Positions 24,210-32,344 of a stretch of 38,693 nucleotides of DNA are shown here, piece after piece. Source of the DNA: Polyangium sp. 15x6 (lineage in GTDB: Bacteria; Myxococcota_A; Polyangia; Polyangiales; Polyangiaceae); assembly GCF_029960785.1 (NCBI RefSeq), contig NZ_JASBQE010000107.1, forward strand, positions 1 to 38,693, in the 5' to 3' direction. A program made the translations under genes and the position numbers. Under the pieces are notes generated by a model. That model did no database searches, was not told the origin of the DNA, and was given only the letters and a program-made list of their open reading frames with translations. Every line of letters begins with the position of its first letter. The stretch's first letter is position 1.

Positions 24210-24914
24210 TCAGAGGTGCGACTTCAAGAACGCGAGCGTGAGCGCCCAGGCCTGGGACGCGGCGGCCGCATTGTAATTGCTGCGCGCGTCGCAGAAGAAG
24301 CCGTGGTCGTGCTCGGAGAACTCGATGTTCACGAAGGGCTTTTCGTGCTTCCGCAGCGCGTCCACCACGCTCTGCGCTTTCTCGTTCGAGATGAACGGAT
24401 CCTTGCCGGCCCAGATGAGCAGGATCTTCCCCGATTGCGTGGCGGCATAGGGCAGTTTGTCCGGCGCGATGCTGCCGTAAAAGGAGACCGCGCACTTGAG
24501 CTGGGCGACGCCGTTCGTCACGAACGCGAGGCGCCCGCCCATGCAGAACCCGAGCGCGGCGACGCGGCCCGCCTCGACGGCCGGGTGCTTTCCGAGGTAT
24601 TCGGCGGCGGCGCGCACGTCGGCCTCGCTCTCTTCGGCCTTGTACTGGACCGCGAGCTTCATGCTCGGGGAGTAGTCCTCGTAGCTTCCCTCGTAGCCGG
24701 GCGCCGCGCGGTGGAAGAGGTCCGGCGCGAGCGTCACGTACCCCTCGCGGGCGAAGCGCTCGGCGACGTCGCGGATGTGCGCGTTGACGCCGAAGATCTC
24801 CTGCAGGACGAGGATGGCGGCGCGGGGCGCGTCGCCCTCGGGCCGGCAGAGGTAGCCGGCCATCGTGGTGCCGTCGGCGACGGGGATCTGGACACGCTCG
24901 GTGCGAATGGTCAT
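24210..24914 (-). CDS. Dienelactone hydrolase family protein
   Basis: A 234-residue cytoplasmic alpha/beta hydrolase. The catalytic triad is Cys124 (LGFCMGG), Asp172 (WAGKDPF) and His204 (EHDHGFF), with Glu39 (LQEIFG) as in classical dienelactone hydrolases, which open lactone rings in chloroaromatic or hydroxylated aromatic degradation. Many homologues act on other esters. The start ATG 24914 has GGAGAG upstream. It follows the RND transporter gene by 28 bp and is the last gene before a terminator, so it is probably cotranscribed with the transporter. A link between a lactone or ester substrate and the exporter is inference. Confidence 0.92.
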   Translation of the reverse strand: MTIRTERVQIPVADGTTMAGYLCRPEGDAPRAAILVLQEIFGVNAHIRDVAERFAREGYVTLAPDLFHRAAPGYEGSYEDYSPSMKLAVQYKAEESEADVRAAAEYLGKHPAVEAGRVAALGFCMGGRLAFVTNGVAQLKCAVSFYGSIAPDKLPYAATQSGKILLIWAGKDPFISNEKAQSVVDALRKHEKPFVNIEFSEHDHGFFCDARSNYNAAAASQAWALTLAFLKSHL

Positions 24915-24942
24915 CGGTCTCTCCTTCGAGGGTTTGGCAGGG

Positions 24943-27321
24943 TCAATTCGCCGCGGGGGTTTGTCCGGGCGCCTTCGCCGGGGAGGGCTCGGCGTCGGGC
25001 TTCGTGCGGAAGACGAGCCAGAGCGCCGCGGGGAGCGCGGTGAAGTCCGCGATCATCGAGAGGACGAAGGCCACGGCGGAGAGGATGCCGAATTGCCGGA
25101 TCGGCGGCAGATCCGCCATTCCGAAGGCCACGAAGCCGCCGGCGTTGATGAGCGTCGCGAAGAAGATCGCCCGGCCCGACACGAAGAGCGTGTGCCGGAG
25201 CGCCTGCTCCACGGAGCCTTCCTTTCGGCCCTCCTGGAAGTGATAGAAGAAATGGATCTGGTCGTTCTCGCTCGTCCCGAGCACGGTCGACGCGATGAGG
25301 ATCGTCGCGACGTTCAGCGTCATGCCGGTGATGCGCATGACGCCGAACATGACGAGGATCGCGAAGAGCGAGGGGATCATGGCCATGAGCCGCGCCGCCC
25401 CGCTGCGGAAGACCACGAGGAACGTGACGAAGATGATCCCGACCGTGAGCTCGAAGCTCTCGACCAGCGTGGGCACGAGGCTCTGCGAGACGCGCGCCTG
25501 GAGCGGCGCCATGCCCACGGTGCGGAGCTCGAACTCCCTGAGCGCCGGGTTCGCCTCGGCCGCGGCCTTCCAGTGCTTGTCGATGCTCGCCTGGAGCCTC
25601 TGGAACGCCTCGTGCTCGGTCGCCTTCGAGATGACCGTGAAATGCGTCTGACCGAGGCCGTTTTTCTGGACGAACCGACCGAGCAGCGGGTCCACGGGCG
25701 CGAGCGATTCCAGCGTGCCCGCGAGCTCGTCGAGCGCCTCGGCGTCCTTGGGGAACGCGTCGCCCGCGCCGCCGAGGTACTGCATCATGCGCAGGATCGT
25801 GGTCGGTCCGATCGCCGCGCCGACCTCGGGATCGGCGACGAGCGCCTCGTGAAACGCCTGGAAACCCTTGAGCGCGTCGGGCTCCGAGACGCTGCCGACG
25901 CTGCCCTTGAGCCAGACCTCGGTGATCGAGAGGCCGGGCATCTTCGACTCGATGGCCTTCGTGTCCGCATAGAGCCGTGATCCCGAATTGATGTATTCGA
26001 CGGGATCGGTGAGCAGCCGCATCGGCTTGACCACGCCGGGCAGCCCGAAGAGCGCGACGCCGCCCGCGAAGGAGAGCACGATCGAGCCGAGGACGAGCGG
26101 CCAGCGATAACGATAACTCCAGCGGGGCAGCGCCTCCGTGAGGCGGACGAACCACGCGGCCGCGACCTTCTGCTCGATCGCGGTCGGGGTCTTCAGGATC
26201 TTCTGGAGCGCAGGGAAGAGCGTGAAACAGACGATGTAGCTGAGCGCGAGGCCAACCGCGACCCAGACGCCCATCTGCCGGATGGGCTGGATGCTCGATA
26301 CGACGAGCGCCGCGAAGCCCACGGCCGTCGCGAAGACCGAGGCCGTACAAGCGAGCCACTTGTTGGCGAAGGAGAAGACCTGGTGGTCGTCGACGCTGCG
26401 ATCCGCGGGGCGCTCGACGAAGCGCGACTGCAAATAGACGAGCGTCGCCGTGGTCGTGACGAGGATCGTCATCGGCACCATCGGCGAGACGATCGTGAGG
26501 ATGCCGCCCGTGAGGCCGATGTAGCCCATGGCGAGGGCGATCGAGACGCCGAGCGTGATCAAGAAGGCCGCGAGCGTGCGCGCGGAGCGATAGAGGAAGA
26601 GGCAGAGGCCGATGATGAACGCCGCGAACATGCCGAAGTACTTCGGCCCGGTCTTCTGCATGTCCTCGTCGAGGTAGATGTTGACGTAGGGCTGGCCGAC
26701 CTGGCGCAACGTCTTCAGCGGGGCGCCGTCGCCGCCCGTCGTCTCGATCGCGCGGCGCACGGCCCCGAGGGTCTCGCGGCGCTCCTGGCTCGTGTGCACG
26801 TCGAGGATGAGCGCGATCGCGAGGTAGCCGTCGCCGGCGAGGCCCTGATCCTGGAAGAGCTTCGTGCCCGAGACGAACTTGCGGAGCGCCTCGGATTGCT
26901 CGGGGGTCGGATCGAAGCCGGCCTTGGCGCGGCGATAAATCGAGAGCGCGGAGTTCGGCTCGACGCGCGGGATCTCCTTCAGCGCGCGCTCGAGTTTGTC
27001 GAGACGCTCGAGCACCGCAGGCGCGAAGGGATCGTCGGCCTCGGCGAGCAGGACGGCGAACTCGCCGGCGCCGAAGATCTTCTCGAACTCGCGTGTCTTG
27101 ACGAAGTCGGTGTCGCTCGTCGCGATGAGGCGCTCGATCGCGTTGTCCTGCTGGACGCGCGCCGCGAACCAGGCCGCGGGCGGCAGCACGAGCGCATAGA
27201 GGGCGATGATGATCCAGCGGGCCGCGATGATGCGGGAGAAGAGCCGCACGAGCCAACCGGGCGCGTCGTGGCTCGGGCTCGTGGGGCCGTTCGAAGAGCT
27301 CGAAGAGGTCGACACGGGCAC
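24943..27321 (-). CDS. RND/MMPL-type membrane transporter
   Basis: A 792-residue transporter of the RND superfamily, HpnN/MMPL-like. An N-terminal helix (RIIAARWIIIALYALVLPPAAW) precedes a large periplasmic loop, then five helices (FAAFIIGLCLFLYR to VCFTLFPAL). The second half repeats the plan: a helix at LVLGSIVLSFAGGVALFGL, a second loop, and TM bundle FELTVGIIFVTFLVVF to VLSMIADFTALPAALWLVF, about 12 helices in all. The GTSENDQIHFFYHF motif is typical of lipid- and hopanoid-transporting members. The start is GTG 27321 or 27315; the Ser-rich leader lacks a good ribosome site. It sits between a TPR lipoprotein gene and a hydrolase gene. Cargo is probably hydrophobic; no partner membrane-fusion or outer-membrane channel is nearby. 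Confidence 0.9.
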   Translation of the reverse strand: MPVSTSSSSSNGPTSPSHDAPGWLVRLFSRIIAARWIIIALYALVLPPAAWFAARVQQDNAIERLIATSDTDFVKTREFEKIFGAGEFAVLLAEADDPFAPAVLERLDKLERALKEIPRVEPNSALSIYRRAKAGFDPTPEQSEALRKFVSGTKLFQDQGLAGDGYLAIALILDVHTSQERRETLGAVRRAIETTGGDGAPLKTLRQVGQPYVNIYLDEDMQKTGPKYFGMFAAFIIGLCLFLYRSARTLAAFLITLGVSIALAMGYIGLTGGILTIVSPMVPMTILVTTTATLVYLQSRFVERPADRSVDDHQVFSFANKWLACTASVFATAVGFAALVVSSIQPIRQMGVWVAVGLALSYIVCFTLFPALQKILKTPTAIEQKVAAAWFVRLTEALPRWSYRYRWPLVLGSIVLSFAGGVALFGLPGVVKPMRLLTDPVEYINSGSRLYADTKAIESKMPGLSITEVWLKGSVGSVSEPDALKGFQAFHEALVADPEVGAAIGPTTILRMMQYLGGAGDAFPKDAEALDELAGTLESLAPVDPLLGRFVQKNGLGQTHFTVISKATEHEAFQRLQASIDKHWKAAAEANPALREFELRTVGMAPLQARVSQSLVPTLVESFELTVGIIFVTFLVVFRSGAARLMAMIPSLFAILVMFGVMRITGMTLNVATILIASTVLGTSENDQIHFFYHFQEGRKEGSVEQALRHTLFVSGRAIFFATLINAGGFVAFGMADLPPIRQFGILSAVAFVLSMIADFTALPAALWLVFRTKPDAEPSPAKAPGQTPAAN

Positions 27322-27370
27322 GCTGCTATCACGATCCCGCGCAGGCCGCCCGTCGATCCCGCGCGGCGTT

Positions 27371-28057
27371 TCAAGGCGTGGGCGCGGTCGCCGCAGGCTT
27401 CGGGCATGTGGGGTTGCCCGCGTCCTTGAGGAGCTGCGCGAGGAGCGCCTGATCGTCGCGTCGGAGCTTCGCGCGGTCGGCCGAGCAGCGGCAGAGGTGG
27501 GGCTTGGCAGGATCGACGTCGCCGAGCGCGATGTAGGCCTCGGCGACGCGCAGGTGGTTCTCGATGACGTCGGGATCCTTCTGCACGAGGCCTTCGAGCA
27601 GCTCGAGCCCGGTCTCCGAGTCTCCATTTCGGAGCAACGCGGAGGGCGCGACCACGTAGAGCGTGCCGAGCATGCGCGTGGCGGCGCCGTTCCGGAACTT
27701 CGGATCGAGCTCGCGGCTGCGGCGCGCGTAGTGCTCGACTTCGCCGACCATGTCGGCCCCGAGCAAGCCCTTGAGCTGCACGAGCCTCCCTGTGACGACG
27801 GCGCGCGCGTACGTGTACGCGGCTGTGTCGACCGCGCGCGTGCGCACCTCCGCGTAGGCGAGCTGGCGATCCTCCGGGGTGTCCACGCCCGCGGCGATGA
27901 GGTCTTCGAGCGTGTCGGCGATGAGGAGCGCGTCTTTCGTGGCGACGGCAATCTTGAGCGCAGCGTTGACGGCGGGGCCCTGCGCGCCGGTCACGCCGCC
28001 CCAGCACGCGGGCAACACGCCCAGGGCAGCGACGAGGAGGAGAAAGGACCAGCGCAC
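27371..28057 (-). CDS. TPR-type lipoprotein, TatT-like
   Basis: A 228-residue lipoprotein: short signal with lipobox LPAC (Cys18), then helical repeats. The segment DPKFRNGAATRMLGTLYVVAPSALLRNGDSETGLELLEGLVQKDPDVIENHLRVAEAYIALGDVDPAKPHL reads as TPR-like hairpins, and overall layout recalls TatT-type periplasmic lipoproteins associated with transport systems. The start is GTG 28057, directly preceded by eight cytosines on the coding strand and without a Shine-Dalgarno site. It lies 49 bp before the transporter gene and 62 bp after a binding-protein gene, so it may form an envelope complex with both. Confidence 0.8.
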   Translation of the reverse strand: MRWSFLLLVAALGVLPACWGGVTGAQGPAVNAALKIAVATKDALLIADTLEDLIAAGVDTPEDRQLAYAEVRTRAVDTAAYTYARAVVTGRLVQLKGLLGADMVGEVEHYARRSRELDPKFRNGAATRMLGTLYVVAPSALLRNGDSETGLELLEGLVQKDPDVIENHLRVAEAYIALGDVDPAKPHLCRCSADRAKLRRDDQALLAQLLKDAGNPTCPKPAATAPTP

Positions 28058-28119
28058 GGGGGGGGAGAAATAACACCGCCTGGGGGGAGAAGCGCCCCGC
28101 GTAGGCGAGCGAAGAGGCG

Positions 28120-28947
28120 CTACTTGTCGTACGCAGCGACGACGCCGGCGTAATCGGCGGTCGTCGCGGACTTGAGGGCGAGGATGCCTACCTCGCCGCA
28201 CGTCGCTTTGCCCTCGCCCTCGCAAATCTTGCCGAGGTTTGCCTGGAACGCTTTGCGCGCGTCCGCGGGCGCGGAGGGGAAGGCGACGACGACCATGGGC
28301 GGGAGTTTGTCGCTCGACCAGACGGACTTGATGCCCGCGTCGATCTTGGTGGCCTCGGCGAGCTGGGCGTCGTCGATGAGCGCGCACGTGGCGTCGCCGC
28401 TCACGACCTTCTTGATCGTCTGGATCGGACGGGTCGTCGCGACCAACGTGAAATCACCGAGCTTGAAGGCGCCCTTCGAGACGACCTTGTCGATGAACTT
28501 GGGATCGTCGGCGTGGTCGCTGGCGAGCGCCTTGCCCTTGCAGCCGGCGAGGTCCGAGGCGGCCTTGCTGATGAGGTGATACTGCTGGCCGCCGGCGCGA
28601 TTGACCGCGACCTGGCCGATGATGTCGAGGTTGTGCTTGGCCTTGAGGCCGAGGAAGGCGCCGAGCGAGAGGATGCCGAACTGAGGTTTCTGGGCGGAGA
28701 TGAAGGCCTCGGCGTTGCCGCGGCTCGTGTGATACTCGCCCTTCGCGCCGCCCCAGCCGTTCTGCTTGGCCGCGACGGACACGAACTTGTCGACATAAGG
28801 CTGGGCTTGCGCCGCGCTCCCCACCCCGTGCTCCCGGAGCACGAGGACCCCGACCGTCCCCTCCGCGGCCGCGTCCGCGCACAAGAAACCAGAGGCGGAA
28901 GCGATCACAGAAGTGGCGAGCAGGGAGCGAATGACAGTCGTTCGCAC
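28120..28947 (-). CDS. PhnD-like periplasmic substrate-binding protein
   Basis: A 275-residue exported protein: signal peptide of about 28 residues (ending near DAAAEG), then the two-lobe binding-protein pattern of the phosphate/phosphonate (PhnD) family: PYVDKFVSVAAKQ, PQFGILSLGAFLGLK, VNRAGGQQYHLISKAASDLAGCKGKALA, then VVSGDATCALIDDAQL in the second lobe. It starts at GTG 28947 after AGGAGGT. No ABC permease or ATPase genes accompany it; an RND transporter follows instead, so it may be a binding subunit for that system or a sensor. The ligand is unknown. It heads the minus-strand operon ending at 24210. Confidence 0.82.
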   Translation of the reverse strand: MRTTVIRSLLATSVIASASGFLCADAAAEGTVGVLVLREHGVGSAAQAQPYVDKFVSVAAKQNGWGGAKGEYHTSRGNAEAFISAQKPQFGILSLGAFLGLKAKHNLDIIGQVAVNRAGGQQYHLISKAASDLAGCKGKALASDHADDPKFIDKVVSKGAFKLGDFTLVATTRPIQTIKKVVSGDATCALIDDAQLAEATKIDAGIKSVWSSDKLPPMVVVAFPSAPADARKAFQANLGKICEGEGKATCGEVGILALKSATTADYAGVVAAYDK

Positions 28948-29086
28948 GGGTAGACCTCCTGGCAGACTTGGACGAGGGAGCCGGGAAGGTATGCATCGAA
29001 GGCTGTACGGACATCGGAAAAAATGAAGGGAGGGAGCTTGCTCGGGTGCGTGAAGGTAGGATAGCGGCGCCGAGACCCGAAAAACT

Positions 29087-31375
29087 TCACGGATTCGCAG
29101 GGTTGGGTGGGTATGTCGTGTCCTCTTCCCAGGTGTCCACGAAAGTCACCCTCACATCCCCCCGCATCGCAGCGACGTCCACGGCAGTATGCTCTTCCAC
29201 ACGCTGGTACCGAAGGTCGACTTCCCCACGGCCGACCGAGAGGCGCTTGACCTCGACCCAGTGCAGCCAGCGAGGAAGGGTGGGGCGGACGATCCGAAGC
29301 TCGCTGCCCGGCGCGTTGGGGGAGAGGCCGAGGAGGGAGGCGAGGAGGGCCGCCCAAGAAGCCGCAGCCCAGGCCTGGGGGCTGCACGCGACGGGGTAAC
29401 GGACAGGGACGGCGAAGGCGCTGCGCGCGAAGCCGCAGAAGAGCTCGGGCATGCGATACGCAGGGAAGTGCTGCGCGGCCTCGAAGAGCGCCGTGACGAG
29501 CTCGAGGGCGAGGGGCTCCTGGCGGTAGCGCTTGAAGCCGAGCGCGATGAGGGCGTTGTCGTGCGGCCAGACGGTGCCGAGGTGGTAGCCCGTGGGGTTG
29601 TACCGAGCCGCGCGCGTGGAGAGGGTGCGGATGCCCCAGCCGGAGAAGAGGTCCTCTTCCATGAGGCGCCGCGCCATGAGCTCACCGCGCGCGTGCGGGA
29701 CGGCGCCGGCCCAGAGCGCATGGCCCGCGTTCGAAGAGACGGTCGCGACTTGCCGTTTGTCGCCGTCGAGCGCGATGGCGTACGCGTTCTCCGCAGGCAT
29801 CCAGAAGGCCGCGTCGATGGCGTCGCGGAGCGCAGCGGCGCGTAGCTCTTCGGAGGCGGCGCGCGCAGGATCGCCGAGCACGCGGTAGATGCGCGCCGCG
29901 GCGCGGCGGCTCGCGTAGGCGTAGGCCTGCACTTCGACGAGCGCGATCGGAGGTTTGGCGAGGGTGCCGTCGGGATGCGTGATCGCGTCGGTGGAGTCCT
30001 TCCAGCCCTGGTTGACGAGTCCCGCGTCAGAGCGGCACGCGTACTCGAGGAAGCCGTCGCCGTCGCGATCGCCGTAGCGATCCATCCAGAGGAGCGCGGC
30101 GTCGAGGTTCGGGCGGAACTCGCGGACGAGGTCGAGATCGCCGGTCGCGCGGTAGTACTCGGCGAGGAGGATGATCCAGAGGGGCGTCGCGTCGACGGTG
30201 CCGTAGTACGGCGAGAAGGGGACGACGCCGAGGTGCGCGAGCTCGCCGCGGCGAAGCTCGTGCATGACCTTGCCAGGCTCCTCGTCGCGCGCGGGATCGT
30301 CGCGGCTGCCCTGGTGGTGGTTGAGCAAGCGGAGCGCCTGGCGCGCAGGCTCGGCGGAGATCCAGAGGTAGAGCAGCGCGGTGATGATGGTGTCGCGCCC
30401 GAAGAGGCACGCGTACCAGGGGATGCCCGCCGCGATGAAGGGCGCGTCGGGATCGCCGGAGAGCAAGACGCGGAGGTCGTTGCGCGCCTTCGCGAAGACC
30501 GCGTTGAAGAGGCTGTTGCTCGTCTCGACGCCGACCTGGCCCGCGAGCCACTGCTTGTAGCCCGTGAGCGCGCGGCGCGGCATCGAAGGGCCGTTCGTGT
30601 TCGTCATCGGCGAGGTGTCGACGCTGACGCCAATCGTGATGCACGTGGAGCCGCCCGGGCGGAGCTCGATGCGGTAGCTCGCGGTGCACGACGCGAGCCT
30701 GTCGGGCGTGGGATCGAAGCGGACCTCGGTGCGCCGCGCGAGGCCGTCGGCGCCGTCGTAGCGGAAGCGCAAGACGCTCGGCATGTGCTCGGGCACGTGC
30801 GGTTTGCCTTTGCGCGCGCCCTTCACGATGCCGCGGACCTCGAACATGTCGGAGAAGTCGGCCTCGAAATGGAGCTCGACGTCGAGCGTGACGGGGAAGC
30901 GGTTGTAGTTCTGGAACGTGAGCGACTCGCTGACCTCGGTGGGGCGAACGAGGCGGTAGCGTCGGATCTGGATGGTCTGCTCGTGGACGGCCTGGCCCTC
31001 GGGCGTGACGAGGTTCGGGTTCGTGAGGACCTGCGCGCCGAGGAAATGCGCGTGGTCGCTGGAGAGGAGGATCGTCGGGCGGAGGCCCTGGATGGCGAGC
31101 TCGTAGCTGCTCAAGAAACGCGTGTCGCCGAGGTAGAGGCCGTAGCCCTCGCGGTTCTTGCGCGGGACGTTGCCCTCGGCGTCCGTGAGGAGGAAGAGGT
31201 CGCCTTCCTTGAGGAGGGTGGCGTCGCGGATGTCACGCGCAGACGGCGGCGCGTCGAGCGAGACGATGCCAGCAGGCTGGTTCGGCTGCGACGCGGGCGA
31301 GGGAGCAGGAGCGTCGAGGTCGACGGCGAGCGAGGCGAGGCCACGCGCAGATCCGTCGTCGTGAGGGCCGTTCAT
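29087..31375 (-). CDS. Amylo-alpha-1,6-glucosidase / glycogen debranching family glycosidase
   Basis: A 762-residue two-domain protein. The N-terminal beta domain (about 45-310) matches the bacterial glycogen-debranching N-terminal domain (LFLLTDAEGNVP, GLYLGDTRFLSSYEL, ESLTFQNYNRFPVTLDVELHFEADFSDMFEVRG). The C-terminal (alpha/alpha)6 glycosidase has WYACLFGRDTIITALL, FLEYACRSDAGLVNQGWKDS, GHALWAG, GWGIRTLS and YHLGTVWPHDNALIALG. It probably hydrolyses alpha-1,6 or related alpha-glucosidic bonds in the cytoplasm; no signal peptide. ATG 31375 shares one base with the receiver gene's stop (TGATG), indicating coupled translation. Exact substrate is uncertain because the family is broad. Confidence 0.88.
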   Translation of the reverse strand: MNGPHDDGSARGLASLAVDLDAPAPSPASQPNQPAGIVSLDAPPSARDIRDATLLKEGDLFLLTDAEGNVPRKNREGYGLYLGDTRFLSSYELAIQGLRPTILLSSDHAHFLGAQVLTNPNLVTPEGQAVHEQTIQIRRYRLVRPTEVSESLTFQNYNRFPVTLDVELHFEADFSDMFEVRGIVKGARKGKPHVPEHMPSVLRFRYDGADGLARRTEVRFDPTPDRLASCTASYRIELRPGGSTCITIGVSVDTSPMTNTNGPSMPRRALTGYKQWLAGQVGVETSNSLFNAVFAKARNDLRVLLSGDPDAPFIAAGIPWYACLFGRDTIITALLYLWISAEPARQALRLLNHHQGSRDDPARDEEPGKVMHELRRGELAHLGVVPFSPYYGTVDATPLWIILLAEYYRATGDLDLVREFRPNLDAALLWMDRYGDRDGDGFLEYACRSDAGLVNQGWKDSTDAITHPDGTLAKPPIALVEVQAYAYASRRAAARIYRVLGDPARAASEELRAAALRDAIDAAFWMPAENAYAIALDGDKRQVATVSSNAGHALWAGAVPHARGELMARRLMEEDLFSGWGIRTLSTRAARYNPTGYHLGTVWPHDNALIALGFKRYRQEPLALELVTALFEAAQHFPAYRMPELFCGFARSAFAVPVRYPVACSPQAWAAASWAALLASLLGLSPNAPGSELRIVRPTLPRWLHWVEVKRLSVGRGEVDLRYQRVEEHTAVDVAAMRGDVRVTFVDTWEEDTTYPPNPANP

Positions 31376-31752
31376 CAAGCCACCTCTTCGCGGGGACGCT
31401 CGACCTCGCGCGCGACGGCGTCGAGGAGATCACTCACGTCGAACGGCTTGGAGAGGACGCGGCGGACCTGCGGCGTGAGGCGGAGCTGCGCGAGGAACGC
31501 GGAGACGACGATCACGGGCGTGGGCCGCGTCTCCGGCTCGGCCGCGAGCTCTTCGAGGACCGCGTTGCCATCCTTGCCCGGCAGCATGAGGTCGAGCAGG
31601 ACGAGGTCGGCACGCTCGCGCTTGACGATCGCGGCGGCGTCGATGCCATCGGCGACGCCGACGACGTCGTAGCCCTCGGCGCCGAGCAGGAAGGTCTCGA
31701 GATCCCGGAGCTCGGGGTCGTCCTCCACGACGACGATCTTCTTCCTCGGCAC
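31375..31752 (-). CDS. Stand-alone receiver-domain response regulator
   Basis: A 125-residue CheY-like protein with no output domain: acidic VVEDDP (Glu10, Asp11, Asp12), phospho-acceptor Asp54 in LLDLMLPGKDG, VVSAF with the switch Ser, and Lys in LSKPFDVSDLL. The start is GTG 31752, supported by GGAGGAG 7 nt upstream; the frame extends to 31914, but upstream residues are unlike the family. It is coupled through TGATG to the debranching enzyme gene. No histidine kinase is adjacent. Output must be through protein contact. Confidence 0.9.
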   Translation of the reverse strand: MPRKKIVVVEDDPELRDLETFLLGAEGYDVVGVADGIDAAAIVKRERADLVLLDLMLPGKDGNAVLEELAAEPETRPTPVIVVSAFLAQLRLTPQVRRVLSKPFDVSDLLDAVAREVERPREEVA

Positions 31753-32121
31753 GAATAGGCTCCTCCCATCGGGGGGTGAGGCAGCGACGCTCGCAACGCC
31801 GAGCGGACCGCCGGTCGCAGCACGAGCCACCGCCGGAGACCCAAGGTGCTCGCGCCTCGCCATCGGGGGTTCGCGGAGCACGTACGGTGCCGCGCCCGTG
31901 TGGCGGACGCGCACGTGCAGGCGTGCTCGGCGAGGAGCGAGCGCTCCGGGGCGTCGAGGAGGGGCGCGCGGCGCGGTTTTTCGCGGCGCTTCGGGGCGCC
32001 CGGCACGAAGGAGACGAAAAGCGAAAATCGTCCTTGCGCGCAGGGCTTCGGCCGATCTATCTATACGCCCCCGCTGGCCGAACGGCCGGCGGAACGATGT
32101 CCTTCACGGGAAGGCATCACG
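31753..32121. other. 369-bp gap between receiver gene and tRNA
   Basis: It contains the leader of the receiver gene (-) and, at 32034-32063, a candidate promoter for the tRNA (+). The central part (31800-32000) is very GC-rich with no protein-coding signal I trust. Confidence 0.5.
32034..32063 (+). promoter_or_regulatory. Candidate sigma-70 promoter for tRNA-Leu
   Basis: TTGCGC (32034-32039), an 18-nt spacer, then TATCTA (32058-32063). The AT-rich TCTATCTATAC stands out in this GC-rich region. Predicted initiation near 32070 gives a short 5' leader before the tRNA. Confidence 0.55.
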
Positions 32122-32204
32122 CGAAGATGGCGGAATTGGCAGACGCGCTGGATTCAGGTTCCAGTGCCCGCAAGGGCGTGGAGGTTCAAGTCCTCTTCTT
32201 CGCA
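32122..32204 (+). tRNA. tRNA-Leu(CAG)
   Basis: A full cloverleaf can be drawn: acceptor GCGAAGA/TCTTCGC with discriminator A, D stem GCG/CGC, anticodon stem CTGGA/TCCAG with loop TTCAGGT (anticodon CAG, reading CUG), long class II variable arm GCCC-GCAA-GGGC, and a T arm with loop TTCAAGT. The long variable arm and A discriminator fit leucine. CCA is not encoded (CTG follows), so it must be added enzymatically. Confidence 0.97.
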
Positions 32205-32344
32205 CTGTTTGTAAGCGAAAGCACATTGAGGGATCGCGACTTCGCTTGATGGGATAGGCTGCCGTGGTCCCTCTTCGTGGATCAGGTGCCGGCCTTGTCG
32301 AGGTTGATCCAATGTCGCATGGCGCGCCGGGGGGCTCGGCGGGG

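Noticed and set aside
24865-27429. Plus-strand open frames opposite the RND transporter and hydrolase genes
   Set aside because: They are Arg/Asp/Glu/His-rich shadows; the minus strand carries recognisable membrane helices and motifs.
32122-32204. tRNA-Leu as an integration site for a mobile element
   Set aside because: No integrase, no duplicated 3' end of the tRNA and no change in gene content nearby.
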